A stretch of 64,000 nucleotides of DNA from Lentzea sp. NBRC 102530 (GCF_030269365.1 NZ_BSTF01000012.1:62001-126000); one strand, 5' to 3'; positions 49,102 through 57,939 are shown, counted from the first letter of the stretch. The notes: generated by a model from the letters alone, not told the origin. A program made the numbers and translations.

Positions 49102-51525
49102 GTGGCCGTGCGCTACGGCGTTCTCGGGACGCTGGAGGTGACGCTCGACGGCGCCGACGTGCCGGTGCCGATCGGGCGGTGCCGCGTGCTGCTGGCGGCG
49201 TTGTTGTTGCGCCCCAACCGGTTCGTGTCCGTCGACGAACTGGCGGAGCTGGTGTGGGACGGCGCGCCGCCCGCGCAGCCCAGGCAGTCGCTGCACCAGG
49301 TCGTCCGGCGGCTGCGGGCCGCGCTGGGCGCGGCGGACTGCGTGCGGACGCACGCCGGCGGCTACGAGGCACGGGTGCAGCCGGCAGAGCTCGACCTGCT
49401 GCGGTTCCGCGAACTCGTGGCGGCACAGGACTTCGCGGGCGCCGCGGCGCTGCGGCGCGGGCCGATGCTCACCGACGTCGTCTCGGAGACGTTGCACCGC
49501 ACCGAGGTCCGGCACGTGGAGGAGGAGTGCGCCGAGGCGCTGGCCCGGTCGGAGCGGCACGTGCCCCGGTTGCTCCCCGCCACCCTGCCGCGCTTCGTCG
49601 GACGGGCCGGGCACCTGCGCGGGCTGACCGCACTGGCCGACCGGGGCGAGCCGGTCACCGCCACGATCACCGGCACCGCGGGCGTCGGCAAGAGCGTGCT
49701 CGCCGTGCAGTGGGCGCACGGCGTGGCCGACCGCTTCCCGGACGGTGTGCTGCACGTGAACATGCGCGGGTTCGACCGGCACCGTGACCCGATGGCACCC
49801 GGCGACGTGCTGACCCGGTTCCTGGAAGCCCTCGGGGTCCCGGCGGACCGCATCCCGGCGGGGCTGGACGATTAGGCCGCGCTCTACCGCGAGCGGACGG
49901 AGGGCCGCCGACTGCTGGTGGTGCTCGACAACGTCCGCGACGCCGAGCACGTCCGCCCGCTGCTGACCGGCCCGTCGTTCGTGCTCGTCACGAGCCGCGA
50001 CCGGCTCAGCGGCCTGGCGCGCGAGGACTTCGCGCTCGACGTGCTCGACGCGGAAGAGGCGCGGACACTGCTGGTCAGCAGGCTCGGCGAGGAGCGCGTG
50101 GACGCCGGCGACGAGCTGGTGGCGTGGTGCGGTGGCCTGCCGCTGGCGCTCGCGATCGTGGCGGCCCGGGCGGCCGAGGACCCGCACCTGCCGCTGTCCG
50201 CGTTCGCCGCCGAACTGGCCGACGAACGGACCCGGCTCGACTCGCTCGACACCGGGGACGCCGAGACCAGCGTCCGCACCGTGTTCCAGTGGTCCTACCA
50301 GCAGCTCAGCCCGCGGGCGGCGCGGATGTTCCGGCTCGTGGGCGTGCATCCGGGACCGGACCTCACGATCCCGGCCGCCACCAGCCTCGCGGGCGAGCCC
50401 GCCGAGGAGGCCGTGCGCGAACTCGTCAGGGCGAACCTGCTGGTCGAGCACACTGCCGGCCGGTTCACCTGCCACGACCTGTTGCGCGTCTACGCCGCCG
50501 ACCGCGCGGAGGCCGACGAAGCGGAAGCGTCCCGCGCGGTGGCCGTCGAACGCATGCTCGACCACTACCTCCACACGCTCGAAGAGCTCAACCGCGCGCA
50601 CTACTGGGACCACCGCGGCGTCCTCGAAGACCCTCCCGTGCCGTCACCGGGCACGACTCCGGAAACGTTCGCGCGGCAGGACGAGGCCGAGGTGTGGTTC
50701 CAGGCGGAACGCACGGTGATCAGCGCGGTCGTCGCGCTGGCCGACGAGCGCGGGCGCGACCGGCACACCTGGCAGCTGGTGTGGTTCGTGGCCGACCTGG
50801 TCGAGCGGTTCGGGCTCTGGCGCGAGTGGATCAGCCTCTTCGAGCGGGCGACGCGGGCGGCTGACCGGCTCGGCGACCAGGTGCAGGTGGCCAGGTTGAC
50901 CTTCCTGCGGGCGGCCGGCCACGCACGGCTCAGCGAGCTGGAACGGGCACTGGAGCTCTTCGAAACCACCGACCTGATCTGGCAGGAGGTGGGGTCGGTC
51001 GCCGGGAGGGTGCGGGCCCAGGCGGGCGTGGCGTGGGTGCTCGGCGAGGTCGGGCGCACGCACGAGGCGATCGAGGTGGCGCGGAAGTCGCTCGACCTGC
51101 TGCGCGGCGACGAGTGCCGGACGCCGGCCCGGATGCGGCTGGCCCTGCACCAGCTCTGCGGTGCCCTCGTCCTCGCGGGCAGGTTCGCGGAGGCGCTGGA
51201 CCTCGAGGCCGAGTGGGAGGCCCAGGACGGCCCGGTGAACCCGCACAACGTCGGGCACATGCAGTCCGAACTGGCCGCCGCGTGCATCGGGCTCGGCAGG
51301 CCCGCCGAGGCGGTGCCGAGGCTGATGGCCGCGCTGGAGGCGCTCGGGCAGATGGGCACCTGGGTCGACATGGCCTACGCCGAGAACCTGCTCGGAGACG
51401 CCCACCACGCACTGGGTGATCCCGCCGAGGCACGCGCGTGGTGGGAGAAGGCGGCCACCCGGTACGCGGAGCACGAGAGCCCGGAGGAGGCGGCGGTGAG
51501 GGCCAAGCTCGCCGGCTCGAACTGA
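49102..51525 (+). pseudogene. Second AfsR-like regulator, BTAD-deleted and amber-interrupted
   Basis: The reading frame begins at GTG 49102 (VAVRYGVLGTLEVTLDGADV), two bases after the first regulator's stop. The winged helix is complete, but the BTAD domain is about 90 residues shorter than in its neighbours: the sequence passes from SETLHR directly to a short link and LPRFVGR. The P-loop GTAGVGKS (191-198) is intact. A TAG at 49873-49875 then interrupts the frame after GLDD. The same frame continues with AALYRERTEGRRLLVVLDNVRD and runs to 51525 with NB-ARC and TPR parts well preserved. Neighbouring genes have Glu/Met-type codons there, so one base change would restore it. Either a decaying copy, a sequencing error, or rarely a suppressed stop. 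The two parts are 49102-49875 (257 aa) and about 49918-51525. Confidence 0.85.
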
Positions 51526-51540
51526 GCGCGGAAACGAGTG

Positions 51541-51585
51541 AGCGGTGCTGGTGGCCCCCCAGGAACCTTTGCCACCAGCACCGCT
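51541..51585. terminator. Terminator after the second regulator
   Basis: There is a perfect 15-bp stem (51541-51555 with 51571-51585) with a 15-base loop that contains CCCCCAGGAACC. It lies 15 bases after the stop at 51525. No T run follows. Confidence 0.65.
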
Positions 51586-51609
51586 GAGAACCACCTTGCC
51601 CGACCCCGC

Positions 51610-51649
51610 TCACACTTTGCTCACACTGCGATCACACACCGTCTAAACT
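51610..51649 (+). promoter_or_regulatory. Three TCACAC repeats and -10 before the truncated regulator
   Basis: TCACAC is present three times without mismatch at 51610, 51621 and 51632, each 11 bp apart, followed by TAAACT (51644-51649) as a -10. This is the cleanest example of the array in the window. It now precedes only a 35-codon remnant. Confidence 0.65.
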
Positions 51650-51670
51650 GGCCTGGACCTGGGGGGACCT

Positions 51671-51778
51671 GTGCGAGTCGAGTACCGGGCAGCTGAGCTG
51701 CGGCGCGCTCTCCGCGACGTTCGCGACCACCGGCTCGGCGGGGCTGAGCAGCAGCCGGCCGGGCGGGAAGCGGGTTGA
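51671..51778 (+). pseudogene. 5' remnant of a fourth AfsR-like gene
   Basis: A GTG with CTGGGGGG in front opens VRVEYRAAELRRALRDVRDH and stops after 35 codons. The first six residues VRVEYR match the starts of the intact neighbours (VRVDYR and MNVEYR), and the promoter array is like theirs, but the protein then leaves the family at once. I read it as the 5' end of a regulator gene left after a deletion. The rest of 51779-51900 has nothing I can identify. Confidence 0.55.
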
Positions 51779-51904
51779 CGGGGTGGAGCCGAGGCGCCGC
51801 CGCGGTGGAAGAGGTGTACCGCGACGGCGCCGGACGACAGCGGCCCCCCAGCCGATGTATCGCAGTTGTCGTCCTCGGCTGGTGACCACTCTGCCGGGTG
51901 CCGC

Positions 51905-51932
51905 TCACACATCGGTCACACACTTCTCGCAT
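51905..51932 (+). promoter_or_regulatory. TCACAC repeats before the third AfsR-like gene
   Basis: TCACAC at 51905-51910 and 51916-51921 and TCGCAT at 51927-51932 are each 11 bp apart, about 30 bases before the start of the next regulator. A -10 is not clear (CACAGT near 51935). Confidence 0.55.
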
Positions 51933-51961
51933 CCACAGTGGACGAACAGGGTGAAGGGGTC

Positions 51962-54646
51962 ATGAACGTCGAGTACCGCGTCCTCGGGCCGTTGGAGGTG
52001 CTGCGCGACGGCGTGGGAGTTCCGGTCCCCGCCGGGCGCGGGCGCGTGCTGCTCACGACGTTGCTGCTGCGGCCCAACCGGTTCGTGTCCGTGGACGAGC
52101 TGGTGGAACGGCTGTGGGACGGCGAGCCGCCCACGCTCGACCGCGCGCACAAGACGTTGCAGATGGTCGTGCGGCGGGTGCGGATGGCGCTGGGCGACGC
52201 CAACTGCGTGCGCACGGCCACCGGCGGCTACCTCGCCGAGGTCGATCCGGAACGCCTCGACTTGACCCGGTTCCGGCGGCTCGCGGCCGAGGGCGAGTTC
52301 GCCGCCGCGCTCGAGCACTGGCGGGGCGAGGTGGCGTCGAACGTGGTGTCGGAGCACCTGCACCGCGAGGACGTGCCGCCGCTGGTCGAGGAACGACTCG
52401 TGGTGCACGGCAGGCGCGTCGAGGCCGACCTGGCGCGCGGCCGGGGTGCCGAACTGGTCGGCGAACTGCGCGAGCTGACCGCGGCACACCCGTTGCGCGA
52501 GGGGTTCTGGGCGCAGCTCGTGCAGGCGCTGCACCAGGCGGGCCGCCAGGACGAGGCGCTGGCCGCGTACGAGCAGATCCGCGACCACCTCGACGAGGAG
52601 CTCGGCGTCGAGCCCAGCCAGCCGTTGCGCGACCTGCACGCCCGGCTGTTCGACCGGACGGGCACCCCGCGGCAGCTGCCCGCCGCGCCCGAGCACTTCG
52701 CCGGGCGCGCGGCCGAACTGGCAAAGCTGACCGGCGTCACCACGGGCGGGGCCGCAGTCGTGATCACCGCCATCGACGGCACCGCGGGCATCGGCAAGAC
52801 GGCCCTGGCCGTGTGGTGGGCGCACGCGGTCGCCGACCGGTTCCCCGACGGGCAGCTCTACGCCGACCTGCGCGGGTTCGACCCGGCGGCGGAACCGGCC
52901 GACCCCGCCGAGGTGCTGGCCGCGTTCCTCGGCGCGTTCAGGGTCTCCGGCGGCGCGGTGCCCGCCGACCTGCCCGAACGGGCCGCGCTCTACCGCAGCG
53001 TGCTGGCCGAACGGCGGGTGCTGGTGCTGCTCGACAACGCGCGGGACGTCGAACAGGTCCGCCCGCTGCTGCCCGCGGGCAGGGGCTGCCTGGTCGTGAT
53101 CACCAGCCGCAACCGCTTCACCGGGCTCGTCGTCCGCGAGGGCGCGGTGCCGGTGACGCTCGGTGTGCTCGGCACGCAGGACGCCGTCGCGCTGCTCACC
53201 GCGAGGCTCGGTGCCGAGCGGGTCGCCACCGAACCCGCCGCCGTCGCCGACCTGGTCGCGTTCTGCGGCGGCCTGCCCATCGCGCTCACCGTCGCCGCCT
53301 CCCGCGCGGCCGAGGACCCCGGCCTGACGCTCCGCGCGCTGGTCGACGAACTGCACTCGGCGGACGGCCCGATGAGCCAGGTCGAGGCCGTCTTCGCCAC
53401 GTCGTGCCGGCGCCTGGACGACGACACGGCGCGGCTCTTCCGGCTGCTCGGCCTCCCGGCGGGTCCCGACATGTCCCTCGACGCCGCCACCGCGCTGGAC
53501 GGGCGCGCCCGCGCCGACGTGCGCAGGTCGTTGCAGGCGCTCGCGAACATGCACCTCGTCATCGAACGGGTGCGCGGCCGGTACACCACCCACGACCTGC
53601 TGCGCGAGTACGCGTGCTCGTTGCGGGACCAGGATTCCGAGCAGGACCGGGACGCGGCCGTGCGGCGCTTGCTGGAGTTCTACCTGCACTCCGTCGACAG
53701 CGCCGACCGGCTGTTGCGGCACAGCCGTGCGGAAGTCGAGCTGGAGCCGCTCTCGGAAGGCGTGCGGCCCGCGCGGTTCGAGGACTCGGCGGTCGCGGCG
53801 GCCTGGTGCGAGACCGAGCACGACAACCTGCTGGCGGTCGTGCGGCTCGCCGGCGCGCACGGCCTGCACGACCACGCGTGGCAGCTCGCGACCGTCATGT
53901 TCGGCTACCTCTCCCTGCGGCAGCGGCCGGCCGAGCGGATCGAGCTGTGCCGTGTCGCACGGGCGGCCGCGCGGGCGGCGGGAAACCGGTTCGCGGAGGG
54001 CATCACCCTGCACTCGCTCGCGAACGCCCTCTCGTCGCTCGGCTCGTTCGCCGAAGCCGACGGCGAGTACGCGGCCGCGTTGCGGGTGCGCGAGGAGATC
54101 GGGCACGTGCACGGCATCGCGATCACCCTCGACCAGTGGGCGATCAACCACGCGATGAGCGGCGACCTGGCCGGGGCGAAGGCCCTGCACGAACGGGCCA
54201 TCGCGAAGCGGAGGGAGCAGGGCGTGCCGGCCGGACTCGCCCTCGCGCTCAACAACTACGCGATGACGCTGGTGGGCCTGGAGGAGTTCGACGCCGCGCT
54301 CGCCGCGAACGACGAGGCGTACACCGTCATCACGCGGGCGGGGCTGTCCGAGCTGGTCGCATCCACTTTGGACACCCGCGGCCTGCTGCACCTGGAGCGC
54401 GGCCGGCTCGCCGAGGCCGTGGCGACGTTCCGGCAGGTGCTCGCGTTGCCCGCGGACCAGCTGGGGGACGCCATCAAGACGGTCAGCCTGGAGAACCTCG
54501 CCGACGCCCACCTGCGGCTCGGGCGTCCCGGGGACGCCGTGACCGCGTTGCGGGAAGCCCTGGCGCTGCGGGAGGCGAGGGGCAACGTGAAGGCGGCCGA
54601 GCGGCTGCGGGTGCGGATCGCCGAGCTGTCCGGGGGAGACCGGTGA
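51962..54646 (+). CDS. AfsR-like regulator: SARP DNA-binding, NB-ARC, TPR (third)
   Basis: This 894-aa protein has the same layout as the gene at 46400: winged helix (MNVEYRVLGPLEVLRDG), BTAD (about 100-240, ELTAAHPLREGFWAQLVQAL), NB-ARC with P-loop GTAGIGK279T and VLVLLDNARD, and TPR repeats to the end. I start at ATG 51962, with AAGGGG 7-10 bases upstream and the start matching the paralogues; a longer frame to 51866 crosses the repeat promoter. A 32-codon ORF overlaps its stop. The ligand or signal sensed by the NB-ARC/TPR part is unknown. Confidence 0.92.
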   Translation: MNVEYRVLGPLEVLRDGVGVPVPAGRGRVLLTTLLLRPNRFVSVDELVERLWDGEPPTLDRAHKTLQMVVRRVRMALGDANCVRTATGGYLAEVDPERLDLTRFRRLAAEGEFAAALEHWRGEVASNVVSEHLHREDVPPLVEERLVVHGRRVEADLARGRGAELVGELRELTAAHPLREGFWAQLVQALHQAGRQDEALAAYEQIRDHLDEELGVEPSQPLRDLHARLFDRTGTPRQLPAAPEHFAGRAAELAKLTGVTTGGAAVVITAIDGTAGIGKTALAVWWAHAVADRFPDGQLYADLRGFDPAAEPADPAEVLAAFLGAFRVSGGAVPADLPERAALYRSVLAERRVLVLLDNARDVEQVRPLLPAGRGCLVVITSRNRFTGLVVREGAVPVTLGVLGTQDAVALLTARLGAERVATEPAAVADLVAFCGGLPIALTVAASRAAEDPGLTLRALVDELHSADGPMSQVEAVFATSCRRLDDDTARLFRLLGLPAGPDMSLDAATALDGRARADVRRSLQALANMHLVIERVRGRYTTHDLLREYACSLRDQDSEQDRDAAVRRLLEFYLHSVDSADRLLRHSRAEVELEPLSEGVRPARFEDSAVAAAWCETEHDNLLAVVRLAGAHGLHDHAWQLATVMFGYLSLRQRPAERIELCRVARAAARAAGNRFAEGITLHSLANALSSLGSFAEADGEYAAALRVREEIGHVHGIAITLDQWAINHAMSGDLAGAKALHERAIAKRREQGVPAGLALALNNYAMTLVGLEEFDAALAANDEAYTVITRAGLSELVASTLDTRGLLHLERGRLAEAVATFRQVLALPADQLGDAIKTVSLENLADAHLRLGRPGDAVTALREALALREARGNVKAAERLRVRIAELSGGDR

Positions 54647-54741
54647 GTTCGGGTGAGGCCTCGCCACGCCAGGACCCGTGGGTGAGCGGCTTGCGATGGG
54701 TCCGGCGTGTGCTGCGACGGATCGCGCCCACTCGGCGTTGA
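54643..54741 (+). CDS. Cationic micro-protein coupled to the third regulator
   Basis: A GTG overlaps the regulator's TGA (GTGA) with CGGGGGAG 5-8 bases upstream, and opens 32 codons ending at 54741. The peptide begins VSSGEASPRQDP and its second half, WVSGLRWVRRVLRRI, is strongly basic and can form an amphipathic helix with Trp/Val/Leu on one face. It has no signal peptide. Coupling and the ribosome-binding site argue that it is translated. Function is unknown; it could bind membrane, nucleic acid or the regulator. Confidence 0.5.
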   Translation: MSSGEASPRQDPWVSGLRWVRRVLRRIAPTRR

Positions 54742-54822
54742 ACTCTCGTGGCGAGGTTGGCCATCCGTGTCGTCCAGGCCAGGCGCATCGGGTAAGCATG
54801 TGCGCGGAAGAGGGGAAGGTGC

Positions 54823-56625
54823 ATGAGCCTGCACGTCGCGGTCGACTTCGGCACGTCGAGCACCTGCGTCGCGATCTCCGCGCACGGGCGGGAGCCGCAG
54901 GTCGTCGTGTTCGACGGCCAGCCGCTGGTGCCGTCCGCCGTGTTCGCGGCCGCGGACGGGACCCTGTTCGTCGGGCAGGAGGCCGAGCGGCAGGCCGCTG
55001 TGGACCCCGCCCGGTACGAGCCCCACCCGAAGCGCCGGGTCGACGAGGGGGAGTTGCTGCTCGGCAGCACCGTGCTGCCCGTCGTGGACGTCGTGCGCGC
55101 GGTGCTGGCACGGGCCGTGGGCGAGGCGCGGCGGGTCGCCGGTGGCGCTCCGGTGGACCTGCTGGTGCTCACGCACCCCGCTGACTGGGGAACGGTGCGC
55201 ACTCGGGTGCTGATGCAGGCGGCGCGCGGGCTCGGGCGCGAGTTGGTGCTGGTGCCCGAGCCGGTGGCGGCCGCCGTGTTCCATTCGGCGAGCCACTCGG
55301 TGCCGGACGGGGCGGCGCTCGCCGTGCTGGATCTCGGTGGCGGCACGGTCGACGCGAGTGTGGTGGCCCGGACCGGGAAGAGCTTCCGGGTGCTGTCGGC
55401 CAAGGGCGATCCCAGCTTCGGCGGTGCCGACGTCGACCAGGCGTTGCTCGAGCACGTCGGCGGGCTGGTCGCGGCCAAGGACCCCGAGGCGTGGCGGCAG
55501 CTCGTCGAGGGACGCGAGATGGCCGACCGGCGCAAGCGGCGGGTGCTGCGCCAGGACGTGCGCGGCGCCAAGGAGACGTTGTCCCGGCACGCCTACACCG
55601 ACGTGCCGATGCCGCCGCCCTTCCCCGACGCGCACGTGACGCGGTCGGACCTCGAGCAGTTGATCGCCGCGCCGCTCGGCAGGGCCGCCGCGCTCGCCGC
55701 GGCCGCCGTCCGCGACGCCGGGGTCGCGCCCCAGCAGCTCGCCGGGGTGTTCCTGGTGGGCGGGTCCAGCCGGATCCCGCTCGTCGCGCGGCTGGTGCAC
55801 GACCAGCTGCGGGTGGTGCCGACGAGCATCGACCAGCCGGAGACCGTGGTGGCCCGCGGTGCGCTGCGGGCCGTGAGCCTCGACCCCGAACGGACCGGTG
55901 GCGTCGACCGGCAGCCCGGCCCGTCGGGTGAGGTCACTCACAACATCAGGGTCGGCGAGGAGACCACCCGCAAGATCACCCGCCGCATCACGCCGCCGCC
56001 GCGGCAGTTCCCCCCGGCCTTTCCCCCGCAGGGGCCCCCGGCGCCCGCCAGGAAGAGCCGGGCGCCGTTGTTCGTGGCGATCGGGGTCGTCGCGGTGCTC
56101 GTCGCGGCCGGGATCGGCGGCTACTTCTGGCTCAAGCGGGAGGACGACCCCCAGACCCCGCCCGCCCCGTCCGGCAACCAGATCGCCGTCTACGACTACA
56201 GCTTCACCCTCCCGGACGGCTGGGAGCAGACCGGTGGCGCCGCCATTGATCGACAGGTGCTTTTGCAACCGATCGAGCGCACGAATTCCAACAGCAAACA
56301 ACCCGACGCGCGTATTGCTGTGCAGGAGCAAACTCTCGAGTACGACAGCGACCGGGATAGTGCGCGCGCGTTGAGCGAGTTGAAGAACATGTACGAGGAA
56401 CGCAAAAGCAAAGGCGACGGGGTCACCGACTTCGCCGACAACGCCACATTCGCGGGCAAGTCTGTTGTTCACTATCGCGAAGCGGTCGGGGAGACCGGCG
56501 TCGAGTGGTACATCCAGTTCTCCGGCGAACACCAGGTGAGCGTGGGCTGCCAGGCGTCCCGGGCCGCTCAGGACCAGGTCCGCACCGCCTGCGAGCAGGT
56601 CGTCCGCTCACTCGTCATCAAGTGA
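54823..56625 (+). CDS. Hsp70-like T7SS-associated membrane protein, Rv3446c type
   Basis: This 600-aa protein has an Hsp70/actin-like ATPase part (about 1-350) with VDFGTSSTCVA, LDLGGGTVDASV and LVGGSSRIPLV, a Pro-rich link, one membrane helix (about 414-435) and an extracytoplasmic domain (about 455-600, SFTLPDGWEQTGG ... VSVGCQASRAA) like the C-terminal domain of Rv3446c-type T7SS-associated proteins. In M. tuberculosis Rv3446c lies between eccC4 and esxU; here three regulators separate it from eccC. The tail codons (56240-56480) are AT-richer than the rest. Precise role unknown; nucleotide-dependent control of the complex is a guess. Confidence 0.85.
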   Translation: MSLHVAVDFGTSSTCVAISAHGREPQVVVFDGQPLVPSAVFAAADGTLFVGQEAERQAAVDPARYEPHPKRRVDEGELLLGSTVLPVVDVVRAVLARAVGEARRVAGGAPVDLLVLTHPADWGTVRTRVLMQAARGLGRELVLVPEPVAAAVFHSASHSVPDGAALAVLDLGGGTVDASVVARTGKSFRVLSAKGDPSFGGADVDQALLEHVGGLVAAKDPEAWRQLVEGREMADRRKRRVLRQDVRGAKETLSRHAYTDVPMPPPFPDAHVTRSDLEQLIAAPLGRAAALAAAAVRDAGVAPQQLAGVFLVGGSSRIPLVARLVHDQLRVVPTSIDQPETVVARGALRAVSLDPERTGGVDRQPGPSGEVTHNIRVGEETTRKITRRITPPPRQFPPAFPPQGPPAPARKSRAPLFVAIGVVAVLVAAGIGGYFWLKREDDPQTPPAPSGNQIAVYDYSFTLPDGWEQTGGAAIDRQVLLQPIERTNSNSKQPDARIAVQEQTLEYDSDRDSARALSELKNMYEERKSKGDGVTDFADNATFAGKSVVHYREAVGETGVEWYIQFSGEHQVSVGCQASRAAQDQVRTACEQVVRSLVIK

Positions 56626-56640
56626 TCCAGGGAGTCGCCG

Positions 56641-57030
56641 ATGTCCGCCAATGAGGTCCTCGCCCGGTTCCGTGCCGAGGTCGGAGCGGCCGTCACCCGC
56701 GCCCGCCGCGCGTCGGGAGAGATCGGTGAACGCAATGCCAAGCTGCGGGAACGCACGCGTGACCTCGCGGCGCAGGCCCGTGAACGCAAGGTCGAGCCCG
56801 GTTCCCGGGTCACCCCGGCCGACGTCCGGGAGGCCGCCACCGGGTTCCGCTCCGACCGCGGTCTGGCCGTCGAGCAGGTGCCGGAGGCCGCCGAACTGAC
56901 CGCGCCCCGTCCAGTTGAGACGGAGAAGCCGGCCACGCTGGGTTCCACCGCCGTCGCCGGTCCGAGTGGCCAACTTCCCCGTGTGAGTGACGATGACGAG
57001 GACTTTTCGCAGTCGCGAATCCTCTACTGA
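56641..57030 (+). CDS. Small coiled-coil ESX-associated protein with DDEDF tail
   Basis: This 129-aa protein starts with a basic coiled coil (about 1-55, EIGERNAKLRERTRDLAAQA), then a disordered middle, and ends in SDDDEDFSQSRILY. The same acidic-Phe ending occurs in the YbaB-like protein at 4869-5429 of the other T7SS module. It starts 15 bases after the Hsp70-like gene with no gap in direction and precedes the esx pair. I know no family. A part in substrate recognition is inference. Confidence 0.7.
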   Translation: MSANEVLARFRAEVGAAVTRARRASGEIGERNAKLRERTRDLAAQARERKVEPGSRVTPADVREAATGFRSDRGLAVEQVPEAAELTAPRPVETEKPATLGSTAVAGPSGQLPRVSDDDEDFSQSRILY

Positions 57031-57051
57031 GGCCTGGTTTCACCCGGAGCC

Positions 57052-57066
57052 GTTTACTAGCGCAAC
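57052..57066 (+). promoter_or_regulatory. GTTTACT-GCAAC motif before the esx pair
   Basis: GTTTACTAGCGCAAC lies 113 bases before the first WXG100 gene. A 13-of-15 match is found at 61374-61388 before the next ESX substrate operon. It may be a shared operator or promoter element; its distance to the start suggests a leader of about 100 nt. Confidence 0.4.
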
Positions 57067-57178
57067 TACTTCCAAAGAAGTCGCGACACGGCGGAACCGG
57101 CATGGCATGGTCTTGCGTCGTAAGGGACGTACGCACCAAGAAGTACGACCTGAAGTTCTCTGAAGGGGGCATCTCCCA

Positions 57179-57490
57179 ATGGCATTGGAAGTTACCGCAG
57201 CCGAGCTCGACGCCCTGGCCAAGCAGATCATCGACGTCGATGGTCAGACGCAGGGCTCGCTCCGCCAGGTGCAGAACGCCGTCGACACCGTTTCCTCCTC
57301 GTGGTCTGGTGAGGCCTTCACGGCGTTCCAGAACCTGATGGGCCGCTTCCACGAGGACGCCCGCAAGCTGTCCGAGGCCCTCAACACCATCGCCGAGTCG
57401 ATCGCGAGCTCCGCGGACGTCTACGCCCGCCAGGAAGAGGACAACAAGTCCTCCATCGGTGGTCTCGCCGGTCGCCTCAGCGGCAGCTGA
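57179..57490 (+). CDS. WXG100 protein, EsxU-like
   Basis: This 103-aa helical hairpin protein has the WxG turn as Trp42-Ser-Gly44 and a C-terminal Tyr82-x3-Glu86 (YARQE) in the place of the T7SS export signal. By position between the Rv3446c-type gene and rplM it corresponds to EsxU of ESX-4. GAAGGGGG lies before the ATG. It should pair with the next gene product as a heterodimer. Confidence 0.88.
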   Translation: MALEVTAAELDALAKQIIDVDGQTQGSLRQVQNAVDTVSSSWSGEAFTAFQNLMGRFHEDARKLSEALNTIAESIASSADVYARQEEDNKSSIGGLAGRLSGS

Positions 57491-57558
57491 TCCCGGCTCG
57501 CACGCTCCGCAGTACCGCTCGACTTCTTTGAACAACCAAGACTTCTAGGGGAGATGAA

Positions 57559-57840
57559 ATGTCGCTGAGGGTCACTTTCGCCGAGATCCAGAACGCTGCC
57601 AGCACGATCAACAGCCAGGCCACGCAGATCGACGGCCAGCTGTCCGACCTCAAGGCCGACGTCACCAAGACCCTCGCGGGCTACACCGGTGACGCCCGCG
57701 ACCGTTACGAGGAGGCGCAGCGCAAGTGGGACGAGGCCGCTGCCGACCTGCAGAAGGTGCTCGCCGCCATCGGTACCGCCGTCGGCCAGGCCGGCGAGGC
57801 CTACGAGGCCGCTGAGAAGCAGAACGCCGGCCGCTGGTAA
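57559..57840 (+). CDS. WXG100-family protein with YTG turn, EsxT-like
   Basis: This 93-aa protein has the hairpin fold pattern, but the turn reads Tyr42-Thr-Gly44 in place of Trp-x-Gly. The export-signal position has Tyr82-x3-Glu86 (YEAAE). It lies in the EsxT position of ESX-4, 68 bases after the EsxU-like gene. TAGGGGAG precedes the ATG. One partner of ESX pairs often has a weaker turn motif, so it is probably functional. Confidence 0.88.
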   Translation: MSLRVTFAEIQNAASTINSQATQIDGQLSDLKADVTKTLAGYTGDARDRYEEAQRKWDEAAADLQKVLAAIGTAVGQAGEAYEAAEKQNAGRW

Positions 57841-57870
57841 GCCTGCGCCGCCTCAACCGCTAGACCCCTT

Positions 57871-57905
57871 CGCGAGCCCCGGAACCACGTGGTCCGGGGC
57901 TCGCG
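57871..57905 (+). terminator. Terminator of the esx operon
   Basis: CGCGAGCCCCGGA (57871-57883) pairs with TCCGGGGCTCGCG (57893-57905); the inner ACCACGTGG can extend the stem with one bulge. It lies 30 bases after the EsxT-like stop. No T run. Confidence 0.7.
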
Positions 57906-57939
57906 TATGTCCTCGGCAGGTGGCTTCGGAGGACCCGTT

